A stretch of DNA of 64,000 nucleotides. Source: Smittium culicis (lineage: Eukaryota > Kickxellomycota > Harpellomycetes > Harpellales > Legeriomycetaceae). The stretch spans positions 34,017 through 98,016 of the forward strand of contig LSSN01000154.1 in assembly GCA_001970855.1 (NCBI GenBank), written 5' to 3'. The position numbers and the translations under genes were made by a program. Each line of letters starts with the position of its first letter. The stretch's first letter is position 1. The notes under the pieces are model-generated. The model ran no database searches and was not told the origin of the DNA. It saw nothing but the letters and a program-made list of their open reading frames with translations. Below, one piece after another: positions 36,801 to 46,388 of the stretch.

Positions 36801-39800
36801 TTATTATATAAAATACAGAATATTTCAAAATTAACTATAAATTTACTTCATGCTTAATTCATTAATATAATGATTTTTTAAATGTATTTATTATCATATT
36901 ATTACAATATATAGTGATTCAATATGTAATGGTGAAGTTATGGTTATAATTTTTTGAATTTTTAACGTTTTTTGTACCTTACTAGCTATATATGCGATTA
37001 AATAAAAAAATTTTTTTGAAATTTGCGGTAAACTATAAGCATAAAATATGATATAAGATTTGATACAGTTTTCGAAGTAATGTTTTAGTATTAAATTCAG
37101 ATAAAACTGGCAAAAAATGATAAAATAAAATACAGTCTACACGCGCTATATATTTAAAAGAAAGCTTAATTTTGATTTATATTGACGAATTCAAAAATAA
37201 AAAATGATTTTTTCGCTTTTTTTAAATTTTGTTTTTAGCGCATCTTTTACAAAGCCAAATTGTTTTACTTAAAAAATTATAAGTATCGATGAATAATATT
37301 TTATATTATAATTTGTATTCATATGAAACAAGAATATAACTTTCATCGACTTTAATAATAAAATTATTATACATTAATATTTTCTAAATCTAATTATTAA
37401 ATTTTCAGAAAGATCATTTAAAATTTTCTGTTAATCTAAAGAATTTATTCAAACATTTGCGATAAATTTTATTTATATTTTCTAAAATATAAATCGGAAA
37501 ATAAAATTTTTTTTAGCATTTTCATATTTTTTTCTGCTTTAGAATTATTGTGATTTTAGATTTATTAGTTAATTTATTACATTTTTTATATATAGCTTAT
37601 AGAATATTATTTATTTTTTTCAGAAATATTAAATGTCCGTTTTTATATAAACATTTCCCCAAAATAAACGTTAATCAACACAAAAATGGTATAAGTAAAT
37701 ACTAATAGTACCTTAATATGATTCTAATAACAAAAAAGCATATCATTTATAAAATAAGAGTATTAATTCATAGTCCAAATTCAAACTTAAAATTTATAAA
37801 CATTTTTTAATGATAATATTCATCTTAGTTTTTATATTAATATTCATAAAAATGTTCAATAATATTTTTAATTCATTTTTCTAGGTGTTAATCTAGATAT
37901 TCATTTAAAATATGTGTATTAAATAACTAAAACGGCTGTATATAGTCAAAAGTATCAAAATTTGTCAAAAATCATAAAAATAGACCATTTTTATGCGATC
38001 AGTAACGTCGATAAATAAAATTTTAATTCTTTATAAATCAATTTCTAGGTTCATTTTTTTTTATTTTTATAAAAAATTTTCCACCTTACCTTGAATTATA
38101 TCTTTTATTTTTTGAATATTTATGTGCGTTTTAATATCAATGTCAATAATTTAATAAAATTAAATACTAATAACTCATGTAAAAAATTTTTTTCAATTTC
38201 TTCAATTATTAATATTTTTTTTTTATCTAACAATGAATAAATATAATATTATTAAAAAATTATTATATTTATATTTATTAGTTGATAAATAAAATTTGTA
38301 TTAAATTAAATTAAACTATGGTTTAGCATTTGTGTGTAGGGTATCTGAAAAAAAACTTCCATGTGAAAATAAATCATGTACTAGTTTAAAATATTATAGC
38401 ACTTTATAAAAAATGATAATAGTGTATATATTGTGAAAATTTTTAATTATTTAAATTTTAAATGATGGGTTTTTAATTAATTATATAAAAAGTCTTAGAA
38501 ATAGACTTCTTATAAAACTTTAAATACTGATTGAAAATATTGGAATTTTCAATAAACCAAACTTATAATGAATATGAATAAACTTGAAATAGTTCAAAAA
38601 TGATTAAATGAATATTAGGTTGAAAACTTTGAACTTGATATGAAAATAAAGGTATAAATAATCATACTATTTTGACGATTAAAAGTAGCTCCAGGTTTTA
38701 AACGAATTAAATCATTAAAAATTCAATATCTAGTAAAAAATAGATAATTTTACTATTTTATTAAGCCTAATTAATAAATTACTTGAATATTTAGTAAAAA
38801 ATAAATCAAGCTTTATTTAATTTTATTAAAAAAATTTTCTACTAAAGAAAATTCTATTTATTAAAACCCAAAATTTTTGTTTATTTATTAAAATAAAAAT
38901 TATATAATCAAATAAAAACATAAAAACGTTAATTTTTATTAAGACTAAATAAAACACTATAAATTGCTTTCTTATTCTAAAAATCACTCGATGAAACTAT
39001 TGGTTTCAAGGAGATTAATTTATACGCAGAAGCTCGTCTATAGAACAGAAAAGCCATAAATAATTTTCATCGATAACAATAATTATTCCTAATAGTACTC
39101 TATAAAAATTTTCTAGCATTTTTTATTTTGGAAGAAACAATCTAGTCTTATTATAAAATTAAAAATAATAGATCCTCGAATTTATAAGTAATTATAATAG
39201 TGTTATTTACTATTATTTTTTTATTTTAAATAGATCTATTTGTCTGAAATATAATATACATCTTCGATACAAAATAAAATAAAAGAAAAATAATAGAAAA
39301 AAAAAGTAAAAAATGATGGTATTTAGCTTTTGTGAAAGTGAATTGATACGTATATTACTTATATATAATTTTCACGAAAATTCCAGTCAAAATTAATTAT
39401 AATTTTATCTATTAAATTGATTAAAAATTTTTATCTAGCACAAAATTATATATTACAAATTATATGTGTATTTTCTTAAAATCTGCTTACATCATGCTTA
39501 GCAATTTTCCAAAACTTATTTTATTTAATATTAATTATAATATTTAAAAAAAATGTTTAATTAATATTAGAATATCTTGATTTGGAAGGCTCTAGATCTA
39601 TTTTTCATTATCAGATTTTTGGATTCAAGATGTATATATTTTTTTAATTTTTTAAAATTAACTTAATATTCCTAATATTCTAATAGAGAATAACTAAATT
39701 TAATCATATTTTATCACGAATGTATGAAATTGCCAATTTTTGTGGTTATATAACGCTTAATTAGTGCCTTTAGATTTAAGGAAAATATTTTTTATTATAT

Positions 39801-39897
39801 TTTAAATAATAACAGAGTGATTTTAAACTTTATTATTCAATGAAATCAAAAATTTTAAACTATGTAAAGAAGATTTCTGAAAAATCTGATTAATAAT

Positions 39898-40218
39898 TGT
39901 AAGAGAATACTTTAATAAAATGTATTTTATTTAGGGAAGAAAAAGAAAAGAAGATTTAGGTATACTAATACTAATACTATTAACTTAAAAGGGATCTTTA
40001 TAAGAGTGAAAAATAGAATATTATGGAAACAGATTAAACCACTTGCTTTTCCGATAAAGGAAAAGCAGTTGTTTAAATACTTTATTTTGTTTGAGTTGTT
40101 GACCAACTTCCTATGTGAAGTTGGCCAACGAGATTTACAATGGATTTTTGATATTAACAATGATCATTGTAAATCATGTTGTTGTTCTATTTGTTCTATG
40201 TAAGAAAGATTTCTTACA
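39898..40218 (-). repeat. 3' LTR of the young chromovirus
   Basis: 321 bp, bounded by TGTAAGA and TCTTACA, which are perfect inverted ends. It matches the 45,187-45,508 copy except for one base less in an A run, T for A in the TATA-like segment (AGTTG versus AGTAG), and G for A in GTTGGCCAAC. Confidence 0.95.
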
Positions 40219-40232
40219 CTATCCCCCTCCTC
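40219..40232 (-). other. Polypurine tract
   Basis: On the - strand the bases directly before the 3' LTR read GAGGAGGGGGATAG. This is the expected plus-strand primer tract for reverse transcription. Copy 3 has the matching AAGAGGAGATAG in the same position. Confidence 0.85.
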
Positions 40233-40324
40233 GATTTTTTTTTTTTTTTGTTTATTTATGAGATTCGTTTGTTTTGTTGGAATAATTATTTAATGTTATT
40301 AGTACCGATTATTTGAGGGATCTC

Positions 40325-40363
40325 TTATTTACCTAATTGGCCAAAGGTCGGCTAGGTAAATAA
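40325..40363 (-). other. 3'-terminal stem-loop of the young chromovirus
   Basis: TTATTTACCTA (40,325-40,335) is followed after 17 bases by its exact inverse complement TAGGTAAATAA (40,353-40,363). It lies between the pol stop (40,399) and the polypurine tract. The decayed copy 3 has a stem of different sequence but identical 17-base loop length at the same place. Confidence 0.8.
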
Positions 40364-40398
40364 GGCGAACCTGAATAAAATCGGGCCGGCGGCGAAAT

Positions 40399-43300
40399 TT
40401 AGCTTTCAGCCGAATTATAAAGCTGCAGTTTCTCGATTTGGTTTACAATATTTTTTTTTTGATTTTTAAAAAATGTATAAATTGTGTTGATGAATTTCTT
40501 GGGTTTACCGTTTGTAATCTTTTTATTTGTTTGATTCGATTCGTTAGCTAGTAAATTATTATTGGATATAGTACTGTTAATTTCAATAACATCAGATCTG
40601 ATTGATTTGGTCGTCGATGTATTTCCAGGTTTATGAGGGTATTTTTCATGGAATTTTTTGATTTTATATTCTGCATTAATGAATTCGATAGGCTGCCAAG
40701 AATTCTCTTCGGGTCCAAAGCCTTTATATGATACTAGGTATAGAAGATTCTTTCTAACTATTTTAGAATCCAAAATTTTATTAATCTCGAACTCTTCATA
40801 ACTACTTACTTTTACTGGTGGAGGTTTATCTGGGTTTTGATTTGGTATTTCGCTTTCGGTATATGGTTCTAAGAGGATAACATGGAAGATTGGATGCATT
40901 TTCATATCTTCTGGTAGATCTAATTTATAATTTAGATCACCATATTTTTTTATAATAATATAGGGTCCTAATTTTTTATAATCAAGTTTCATTGACGGTC
41001 TATTTGTATGGATGTTTTTCCTTATAAGCCATACTTTATCTCCTATTTCTAAAACTGGTACATTTGATCTATTTTTATCGGAATATATTTTCTGATTCTC
41101 GACTGCTGTTTTTAGGTTTAGTCTTAGCTCTTTGTGAAGTTTTTTCATTCTTTGTACTTTTTCTTCTGCTTGTGGTACTTGGCTTGGTCCCGATAATATT
41201 GTTTCAAACTTAGGGTTGTACCCATATAATGCTTTGAAAGGTGAACATTTTAATGAAGTTTGGAACGAGTTGTTGTAACTAAACTCTGCCATAGGTATCA
41301 AATCAGCCCAGTCATCTTGATGATAATTAGTGTACGCCCGGATATACTGTTCTAATATCTGATTAATCCGTTCCGTCTGGCCATCAGTTTCCGGGTGATA
41401 GGCTGTGGACATTTTTTGTTTTATTTTTAATTTTTCAAGCGTTCTTTTCCAGAATCTGGAATTAAATTGCACGCCTCTGTCTGAAATTATTTCTTTAGGT
41501 AGACCATACAATTTAAATATATTTTCCAGGAATAAATCCGATGTTTCTGCTGCTGTTGGTAATTTCTTTAATTTTATAAAGTGTGACATTTTTGTGAACC
41601 TGTCAACTATAACTAGAATGGTGGTGTGCCCGTTTGATGATGGGAGATCGGTAATAAAATCCATGGATATGGACTGCCAAGGGGATTTTGGTATTGGTAA
41701 CGGTTTTAGTAGTCCATATTTTTTGTGTCTAGGGGATTTTATTCGCTGACATGTCTCGCATGCACTTGTGTATTTTTTGATTACTTTTGACATTTTTGGA
41801 AACCAGAATTCTCTACGTATAAGTTCTAGAGTTTTAAGATATCCAAAGTGGCCAGCTAATAGACTATCATGGCGGGATTGAATTATTTCTGGTATAAGGT
41901 TCTTTGGTACATAAGCTCTATCGTCTACAAATATGATTCCATTGGATGATTTTATCTCAAGTTCTTTATCGCTTTGATTGGCTTTTTCTTTAATTTTCTC
42001 CATTGTAGCTTCGGAATCCGATTCTGTCTCTTGTTTTATCTTTAGTAAAATTTCGCTTATTGGCATATTTAATGTGTTTAAGGTGTTTATGAAGTGAACC
42101 GGTTGAATTAATTGATCTTGTTGTTGTTTCTGGTCCTGATATTCTGAGCGTCTTGATAGAGCATCCGGTTTTCCGTTGTTTTTTCCTGGTATAAAATGGA
42201 TCTCGAAGCTGTATTGGCTAAATAATAATGCCCATCTGGCATGTCTCCTATTCAATATTTTTGTTTTCTTAAAATATGCAAGGTTTTTGTGATCGGTCAA
42301 TACTATGAATGGTATTTCTGTTCCTTCCAAGTAATGGCGCCATTCTTTTAGCGCGCATACAATGGCAAGTAGCTCCTTGTCGTAGATATCGTAGTTGAGT
42401 TCCGCCTGTTGGAGCTTCCTAGAGTAGTATGAACATGGTTTGAGGTTACCATTCTTATCATATTGTGATAAAATTGCCCCTATTGCAAAGTCTGATGCGT
42501 CTGTTTCTACAATAAATTTCTTTGACGCATTCGGGTACTGCAGTACTGGATCGGAGGTAAGTTTAGCTTTTAGTTTCAAGAATGCTTCCTCCTCTGGTTT
42601 CCCCCATGAAAAGGGTACTTCTTTCTTTAGTAGATTGGACATTGGTGCGGTTATTTCTGCGTAGTCTATTATAAATTTTCTATAATAGTTAGCGAACCCT
42701 AAGAATACTTGTATGTCTTTGACTGATTTCGGAGTGGCCCAATTTGCTACATTTTTTATTTTTTCTGGGTCGGTTCTTATTCCGTCAGTGGATATCGTGT
42801 GACCTAAAAAATTTATTTTCGTGACATTAAACTCGCACTTCTCGAGTTTGCAAAATAAATTGTTCTTTGCTAGTCTGCTAAGAACTGATCTCACGTGTTT
42901 GATATGGTCTAATTTGTTTTCTGAATATATTAGTATATCGTCTAGGTACGCGGTAGCATATATATCTAGTACATCCTTCAGGGTATCATTAATGAAATGC
43001 TGGAACGTTGCTGGAGCGTTGGTTAGCCCAAAAGGCATAACGTTGTATTCATAGTGCCCATATCTGCATCTAAAGGCTGTCTTAAATTCGTCGCCTTCCT
43101 TGATCCTAACTAAGTTATAGGCACTCCTTAAGTCCAACTTCGTAAATATTGTTGCTTTTCCTAGCCTATCAAAAATTTCTTCTATCCTCGGTAGTGGGTA
43201 TCTATTCTTGATAGTCATATCATTTAGCTTTCTATAATCTACGCATAATCGTAAACTTTCATCTTTTTTAGTAGTAAACATAATTGGTGCTCCAGCTGGA

Positions 43301-44331
43301 GATAGTGAATGACTTATGAATCCATTGGCTAAATTCTCCTCAATATATTTTTTTAATTCTTTTAGCTCTGGTTCTGACAGTGAGTAAATAGGTCCCCATG
43401 GTGCTGTATATCCATCTTTAATGTCTATTGGACAATCGTATTTTCGGTGCGGTGGGAGTTCAGATGCCTTTGCTTTATTAAAAACTTCTTTGAATTCTTC
43501 ATATTCTGGCGGTAATAAATTTTCTGGATCCAATCTTTCTGTCAGTTTATTTTCTGGTTCATAGCATGTCTCGAGTACCGAATTTATATCATTATTATAT
43601 ATTCCAGTTTTTTCTTCGGCTTCTTCTTTTTTAAGAGTCACCTCCATTGTATTCTCTATTTTATGGGTCTCATTATCTGACTCTGCAGACTGGTATTTAG
43701 AGTCGTTATCTGAATCTTCGTTCGTATCCGAATCCTCAGCTTCACTTTCTGTTGTTTCCCCTGGAGCAGCTATTATAAATTGCAGTTGTTCTATTTTCCT
43801 AATACAGTTATCGTTACAGAATTTGGACCTGAATTTTATTTTTAAATTTTCCCAGTCTATTATTGGGTTATGCTTTTGTAACCAAGGTAGGCCAAGTACT
43901 ATATCTGCATGTACTGCTGGTATAGGGTACAGGTTTATTTTTTCATAGTGGGTTCCTTCTAGTGTAATAGTTACGTCCAATACTACATGTTCTATAGAAT
44001 CTGATGTCAATAGCTTACCATCGATTGTCTCTACTGCTATTTTTTGTTTTATTTTAGTTTGTGGAAGGTTCAATTTTTTTAAATATTTTTGACTTATAAA
44101 GTTGGCACTTGCACCTGAATCGATTAAGCAACTTGTATTAAAAATTTTATTTGAAATAATCGAAATTGGTAAAAGGAACCTGCTATTATAAATACTACTA
44201 TTATTATTTAAAATAGACCCCAATAGTAACTTCCCGTCTACTGTTGGGGTGAGGCTTTTAAAGTATGTGGGCATATTTTGCAATCGCGAACGATATGATT
44301 GTCTGATGCACAGTATAAGCACAGCCCGTTC
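40399..44331 (-). CDS. pol: Chromovirus Pol polyprotein
   Basis: Open from the base after an in-frame stop (44,334-44,332) to the stop at 40,399. There is no suitable ATG near the start, so it is expected to be made as Gag-Pol by -1 frameshift at 44,262-44,256. Numbering a 1,307-residue frame from 44,322: retropepsin with DSGA at 68-71; an acidic linker (190-245); reverse transcriptase about 300-480 with the VDYRK block at 361-365 and YLDD at 459-462; RNase H 604-725 (D608, E650, D677, D720); integrase with H818, H825, C855, C858 and the DD35E triad D888, D948, E984; a GPF/Y-like segment near 1119; and a chromodomain at about 1176-1232. All catalytic residues are present, so the enzymes look functional. 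It makes new cDNA and inserts it in the genome. Confidence 0.95.
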   Translation of the reverse strand, partial: ERAVLILCIRQSYRSRLQNMPTYFKSLTPTVDGKLLLGSILNNNSSIYNSRFLLPISIISNKIFNTSCLIDSGASANFISQKYLKKLNLPQTKIKQKIAVETIDGKLLTSDSIEHVVLDVTITLEGTHYEKINLYPIPAVHADIVLGLPWLQKHNPIIDWENLKIKFRSKFCNDNCIRKIEQLQFIIAAPGETTESEAEDSDTNEDSDNDSKYQSAESDNETHKIENTMEVTLKKEEAEEKTGIYNNDINSVLETCYEPENKLTERLDPENLLPPEYEEFKEVFNKAKASELPPHRKYDCPIDIKDGYTAPWGPIYSLSEPELKELKKYIEENLANGFISHSLSPAGAPIMFTTKKDESLRLCVDYRKLNDMTIKNRYPLPRIEEIFDRLGKATIFTKLDLRSAYNLVRIKEGDEFKTAFRCRYGHYEYNVMPFGLTNAPATFQHFINDTLKDVLDIYATAYLDDILIYSENKLDHIKHVRSVLSRLAKNNLFCKLEKCEFNVTKINFLGHTISTDGIRTDPEKIKNVANWATPKSVKDIQVFLGFANYYRKFIIDYAEITAPMSNLLKKEVPFSWGKPEEEAFLKLKAKLTSDPVLQYPNASKKFIVETDASDFAIGAILSQYDKNGNLKPCSYYSRKLQQAELNYDIYDKELLAIVCALKEWRHYLEGTEIPFIVLTDHKNLAYFKKTKILNRRHARWALLFSQYSFEIHFIPGKNNGKPDALSRRSEYQDQKQQQDQLIQPVHFINTLNTLNMPISEILLKIKQETESDSEATMEKIKEKANQSDKELEIKSSNGIIFVDDRAYVPKNLIPEIIQSRHDSLLAGHFGYLKTLELIRREFWFPKMSKVIKKYTSACETCQRIKSPRHKKYGLLKPLPIPKSPWQSISMDFITDLPSSNGHTTILVIVDRFTKMSHFIKLKKLPTAAETSDLFLENIFKLYGLPKEIISDRGVQFNSRFWKRTLEKLKIKQKMSTAYHPETDGQTERINQILEQYIRAYTNYHQDDWADLIPMAEFSYNNSFQTSLKCSPFKALYGYNPKFETILSGPSQVPQAEEKVQRMKKLHKELRLNLKTAVENQKIYSDKNRSNVPVLEIGDKVWLIRKNIHTNRPSMKLDYKKLGPYIIIKKYGDLNYKLDLPEDMKMHPIFHVILLEPYTESEIPNQNPDKPPPVKVSSYEEFEINKILDSKIVRKNLLYLVSYKGFGPEENSWQPIEFINAEYKIKKFHEKYPHKPGNTSTTKSIRSDVIEINSTISNNNLLANESNQTNKKITNGKPKKFINTIYTFFKNQKKNIVNQIEKLQLYNSAES
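44217..44262 (-). promoter_or_regulatory. Programmed -1 ribosomal frameshift signal between gag and pol
   Basis: In the gag frame the - strand reads ACT TTA AAA GCC, so U_UUA_AAA (44,262-44,256) is a classical X_XXY_YYZ slippery heptamer. After a 5-base spacer, ACCCCAACAGTA (44,250-44,239) can pair with TACTATTGGGGT (44,228-44,217): 11 of 12 pairs with a 10-base loop. The pol frame is -1 to gag. The frames overlap for 94 bases (44,331-44,238), and the gag stop TAG (44,240-44,238) lies inside the hairpin loop boundary. Spacer and stem length match known -1 frameshift stimulators. Confidence 0.8.
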
Positions 44332-45095
44332 TCAATTCTTCGGCGTTTTTCTTCCATTGACAGCGGTCCTTTGGGGCGAACTCTTAATGTATCTATTTCC
44401 ATAGGTGTTTCATCGCTTGGACCGGTACTGGTATTTTCTCGGTGGTTATTTGTTTCGATTATCTTATTGTTTGTGTTATGTCGGTAATTAAAGTATGGTC
44501 TGTATTTGTTATTATCATACCTGGGTATGAATTTTTACCTAAATGTATCTCTGCTGGCGATACGATTGTCGATCTCAATGCATACATTCATAAGTTCCGA
44601 TATAGTTTTTGGGAGTGGGGTGTTTATTAATATGTCGAGGATTCTACCGTTCAATCCTCTCTGAAATTGCATTATAAGAGCTTTTTCGTTAAACTCGGAT
44701 ATGATCGCCAAATTTCTGAATTCGGATGCGTATTCTGCTACAGATCGTTTGCCTTGGTATATGCTCATAAGCTGGTTGGTGGATTTTAGTACATATCCTG
44801 AGTCGGAAAAATAGCTTTTGAAGACTGTACTAAATTCTTCGTAATTGGTTGCGGCTAATGCTCCTTCTGTTATAATTGCGTCAAACCATACCATTGCAGA
44901 GCCCGTAAGATGTCCGCTGATAAAGTCGATTTTTTTGTGGTCTGTTGAAAAATGGCTCGGATTTGACCAAAACATGCGGCGTATCGCTGCCATGAATGAT
45001 GGGTACTTGGACGGTGTTCCAGAAAATTTTTCTATTTCTGGGATTTTGTAAGTTTTTGCATTTTCTATGCTTTGGTTACTGTTAGTAGTAGGCAT
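44238..45095 (-). pseudogene. gag: Chromovirus gag with one internal stop codon
   Basis: Starts at ATG 45,095. The first 186 codons encode a retrotransposon capsid-type Gag (blocks around FISGHLTGSAM, WFDAII and LMSIYQGK). A TAA at 44,537-44,535 interrupts it. The same frame then stays open for 98 more codons, through a basic Asn/Arg-rich region and a complete CCHC zinc knuckle (CLYCASDNHIVRDC), to TAG at 44,240-44,238. Without the stop, Gag would be 285 residues. Decayed copy 3 has CAG (Gln) at the aligned codon (24,628-24,626), so the TAA looks like a recent nonsense mutation. Readthrough, or supply of Gag by another copy, cannot be excluded. Gag forms the particle that packages the RNA. 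Confidence 0.85.
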
Positions 45096-45173
45096 TGATT
45101 TTATTTTAGTTAAAAATGTATTTTGATAAAGATTCTACTAATACTAAAGGTATATATAATAATATATATATTG

Positions 45174-45185
45174 AAGTGGTTTAAT
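45174..45185 (-). other. Self-complementary primer-binding site
   Basis: One base inside the 5' LTR the - strand reads ATTAAACCACTT. The LTR itself contains, on the sense strand, AAGTGGTTTAAT (45,334-45,323; also 40,044-40,033), an exact 12-base complement. There is no TGG start as expected for priming by a tRNA 3' end. This is the layout of Tf1/sushi-type elements, where the 5' end of the RNA folds back and serves as primer. Confidence 0.75.
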
Positions 45186-45186
45186 A

Positions 45187-45508
45187 TGTAAGAGAATACT
45201 TTAATAAAATGTATTTTATTTAGGGAAGAAAAAAGAAAAGAAGATTTAGGTATACTAATACTAATACTATTAACTTAAAAGGGATCTTTATAAGAGTGAA
45301 AAATAGAATATTATGGAAACAGATTAAACCACTTGCTTTTCCGATAAAGGAAAAGCAGTAGTTTAAATACTTTATTTTGTTTGAGTTGTTGACCAACTTC
45401 CTATGTGAAGTTGACCAACGAGATTTACAATGGATTTTTGATATTAACAATGATCATTGTAAATCATGTTGTTGTTCTATTTGTTCTATGTAAGAAAGAT
45501 TTCTTACA
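45187..45508 (-). repeat. 5' LTR of the young chromovirus, with promoter
   Basis: 322 bp, TGTAAGA...TCTTACA. On the sense (-) strand TATTTAAA (45,369-45,362) is a TATA-like box about 35 bases before the self-primer segment starting at 45,334. Between them is a perfect 8-bp hairpin, GCTTTTCC (45,356-45,349 on the sense strand) with GGAAAAGC (45,342-45,335), loop six bases. Further upstream lie a 14-base palindrome ACAATGATCATTGT (45,447-45,460) and two GTTGACCAAC copies flanking CTTCCTATGTGAA, possible regulator sites. Transcription probably starts at or near 45,334. Confidence 0.9.
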
Positions 45509-46388
45509 ATTGTTTATTAAATTTATCAAATAAATTCAATATTTTTTCCATATTGAACTATTCTTGTTTGTTATTTATTTATGGATTTTATCTGTCATAA
45601 ATTTTCCTTCTAACAAATTCATATCTTCCATAATAATCAATACATATTTTTCACTTATAATGTTGGTCAAATTTTCATTTAATTCACCTTTATTTTTCGT
45701 TTTTGGAAAAATATCTATCAAAAAAATTTTTTTTGGTCAGAATTTTGACAATGTTAATTCTCATTTCGAAATTTATATAATTTCCATTGTTTGTTATGCT
45801 TATGTCGTAATTTTACCATATAATTTTGCCTTTATCTTAGATAAACCAAAAAAAAAATATATATATATATATTTATCTTTTAATTTTATCTATTTTAATC
45901 AATAGATACTTGATCTTATCTGCTTTTTAAGGTAAAAAAAAATAGTCTAATTTTTTAACAGCTATTTTTTTTTAATTTAAATGAAATAATCACAATTTAA
46001 TCTCGACTATCAGACGTATTTTAATTTATTGCATTCAATTTCATGTTATCATTAATATATTTTAAGCTACATCTCGACTTAATAATTAAAAAGATAGTCA
46101 AATATAATTGGATAAAGTATCCAATTGCATTTCATAAATTAGTAATGTTAAACCTCTTTTTTTATCATTTCTTATTGGAACTCTGATTTGAAAAGAGTTC
46201 TCTTAAGGATTGAGTTTTTTTAGAGGATTAAATCCGATTTCAGACTTTTCCATATATATTCCCCGAAGGAACAAACTCAAAAAAAAAGGTGGATTTTTTT
46301 TTCAAGAAATTTAAATGATTTTAAATATTTTTTTATATAAAATTATTGCCATATTATCAACTCAATAAACAAATAAAAGCTTAAACTT
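45509..46388. other. AT-rich flank between the young chromovirus and decayed copy 4
   Basis: No gene is recognised. Long T and A runs and a TA microsatellite at about 45,857-45,871. A 113-codon frame at 45,564-45,905 on + is Phe/Ile/Tyr-rich in the way that random AT-rich DNA is, and was not accepted. Confidence 0.5.

Larger units (their letters stand above)
25257..39897. other. 14.6 kb AT-rich desert
   Basis: No gene, RNA gene or intact transposon is recognised. Frames are short and the composition is extreme, with long A/T-only stretches, simple repeats such as (AATTAAT)n near 31,417-31,446 and (AAAAAT)n at 35,642-35,672, and almost no CpG. Islands with more normal base composition occur at about 27,750-28,400 and 30,200-30,820. 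The most likely explanation is old transposon sequence worn beyond recognition, like the flanking copies. A centromeric or heterochromatic role is possible but not shown. Confidence 0.6.
39898..45508 (-). mobile_element. Near-complete chromovirus (Ty3/gypsy LTR retrotransposon), young copy
   Basis: A 5.6 kb element on the - strand with both LTRs, a self-complementary primer-binding site, gag, pol (retropepsin, reverse transcriptase, RNase H, integrase, chromodomain), a 3' stem-loop and a polypurine tract. The two LTRs differ only by one A-run length change and two substitutions, so insertion was recent. Flanking bases do not give a clean 4-5 bp target duplication: ATAAT precedes the left LTR and ATTGT follows the right one; AATT would match on both sides only if the LTR ends were trimmed by one base. 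Pol is open throughout, but gag has an internal TAA. The chromodomain suggests integration directed to marked chromatin, as known for chromoviruses. Confidence 0.95.

Noticed and set aside
45564..45905. 113-codon Phe/Ile/Tyr-rich frame on +
   Set aside because: Composition equals that of random AT-rich DNA and includes a TA microsatellite.
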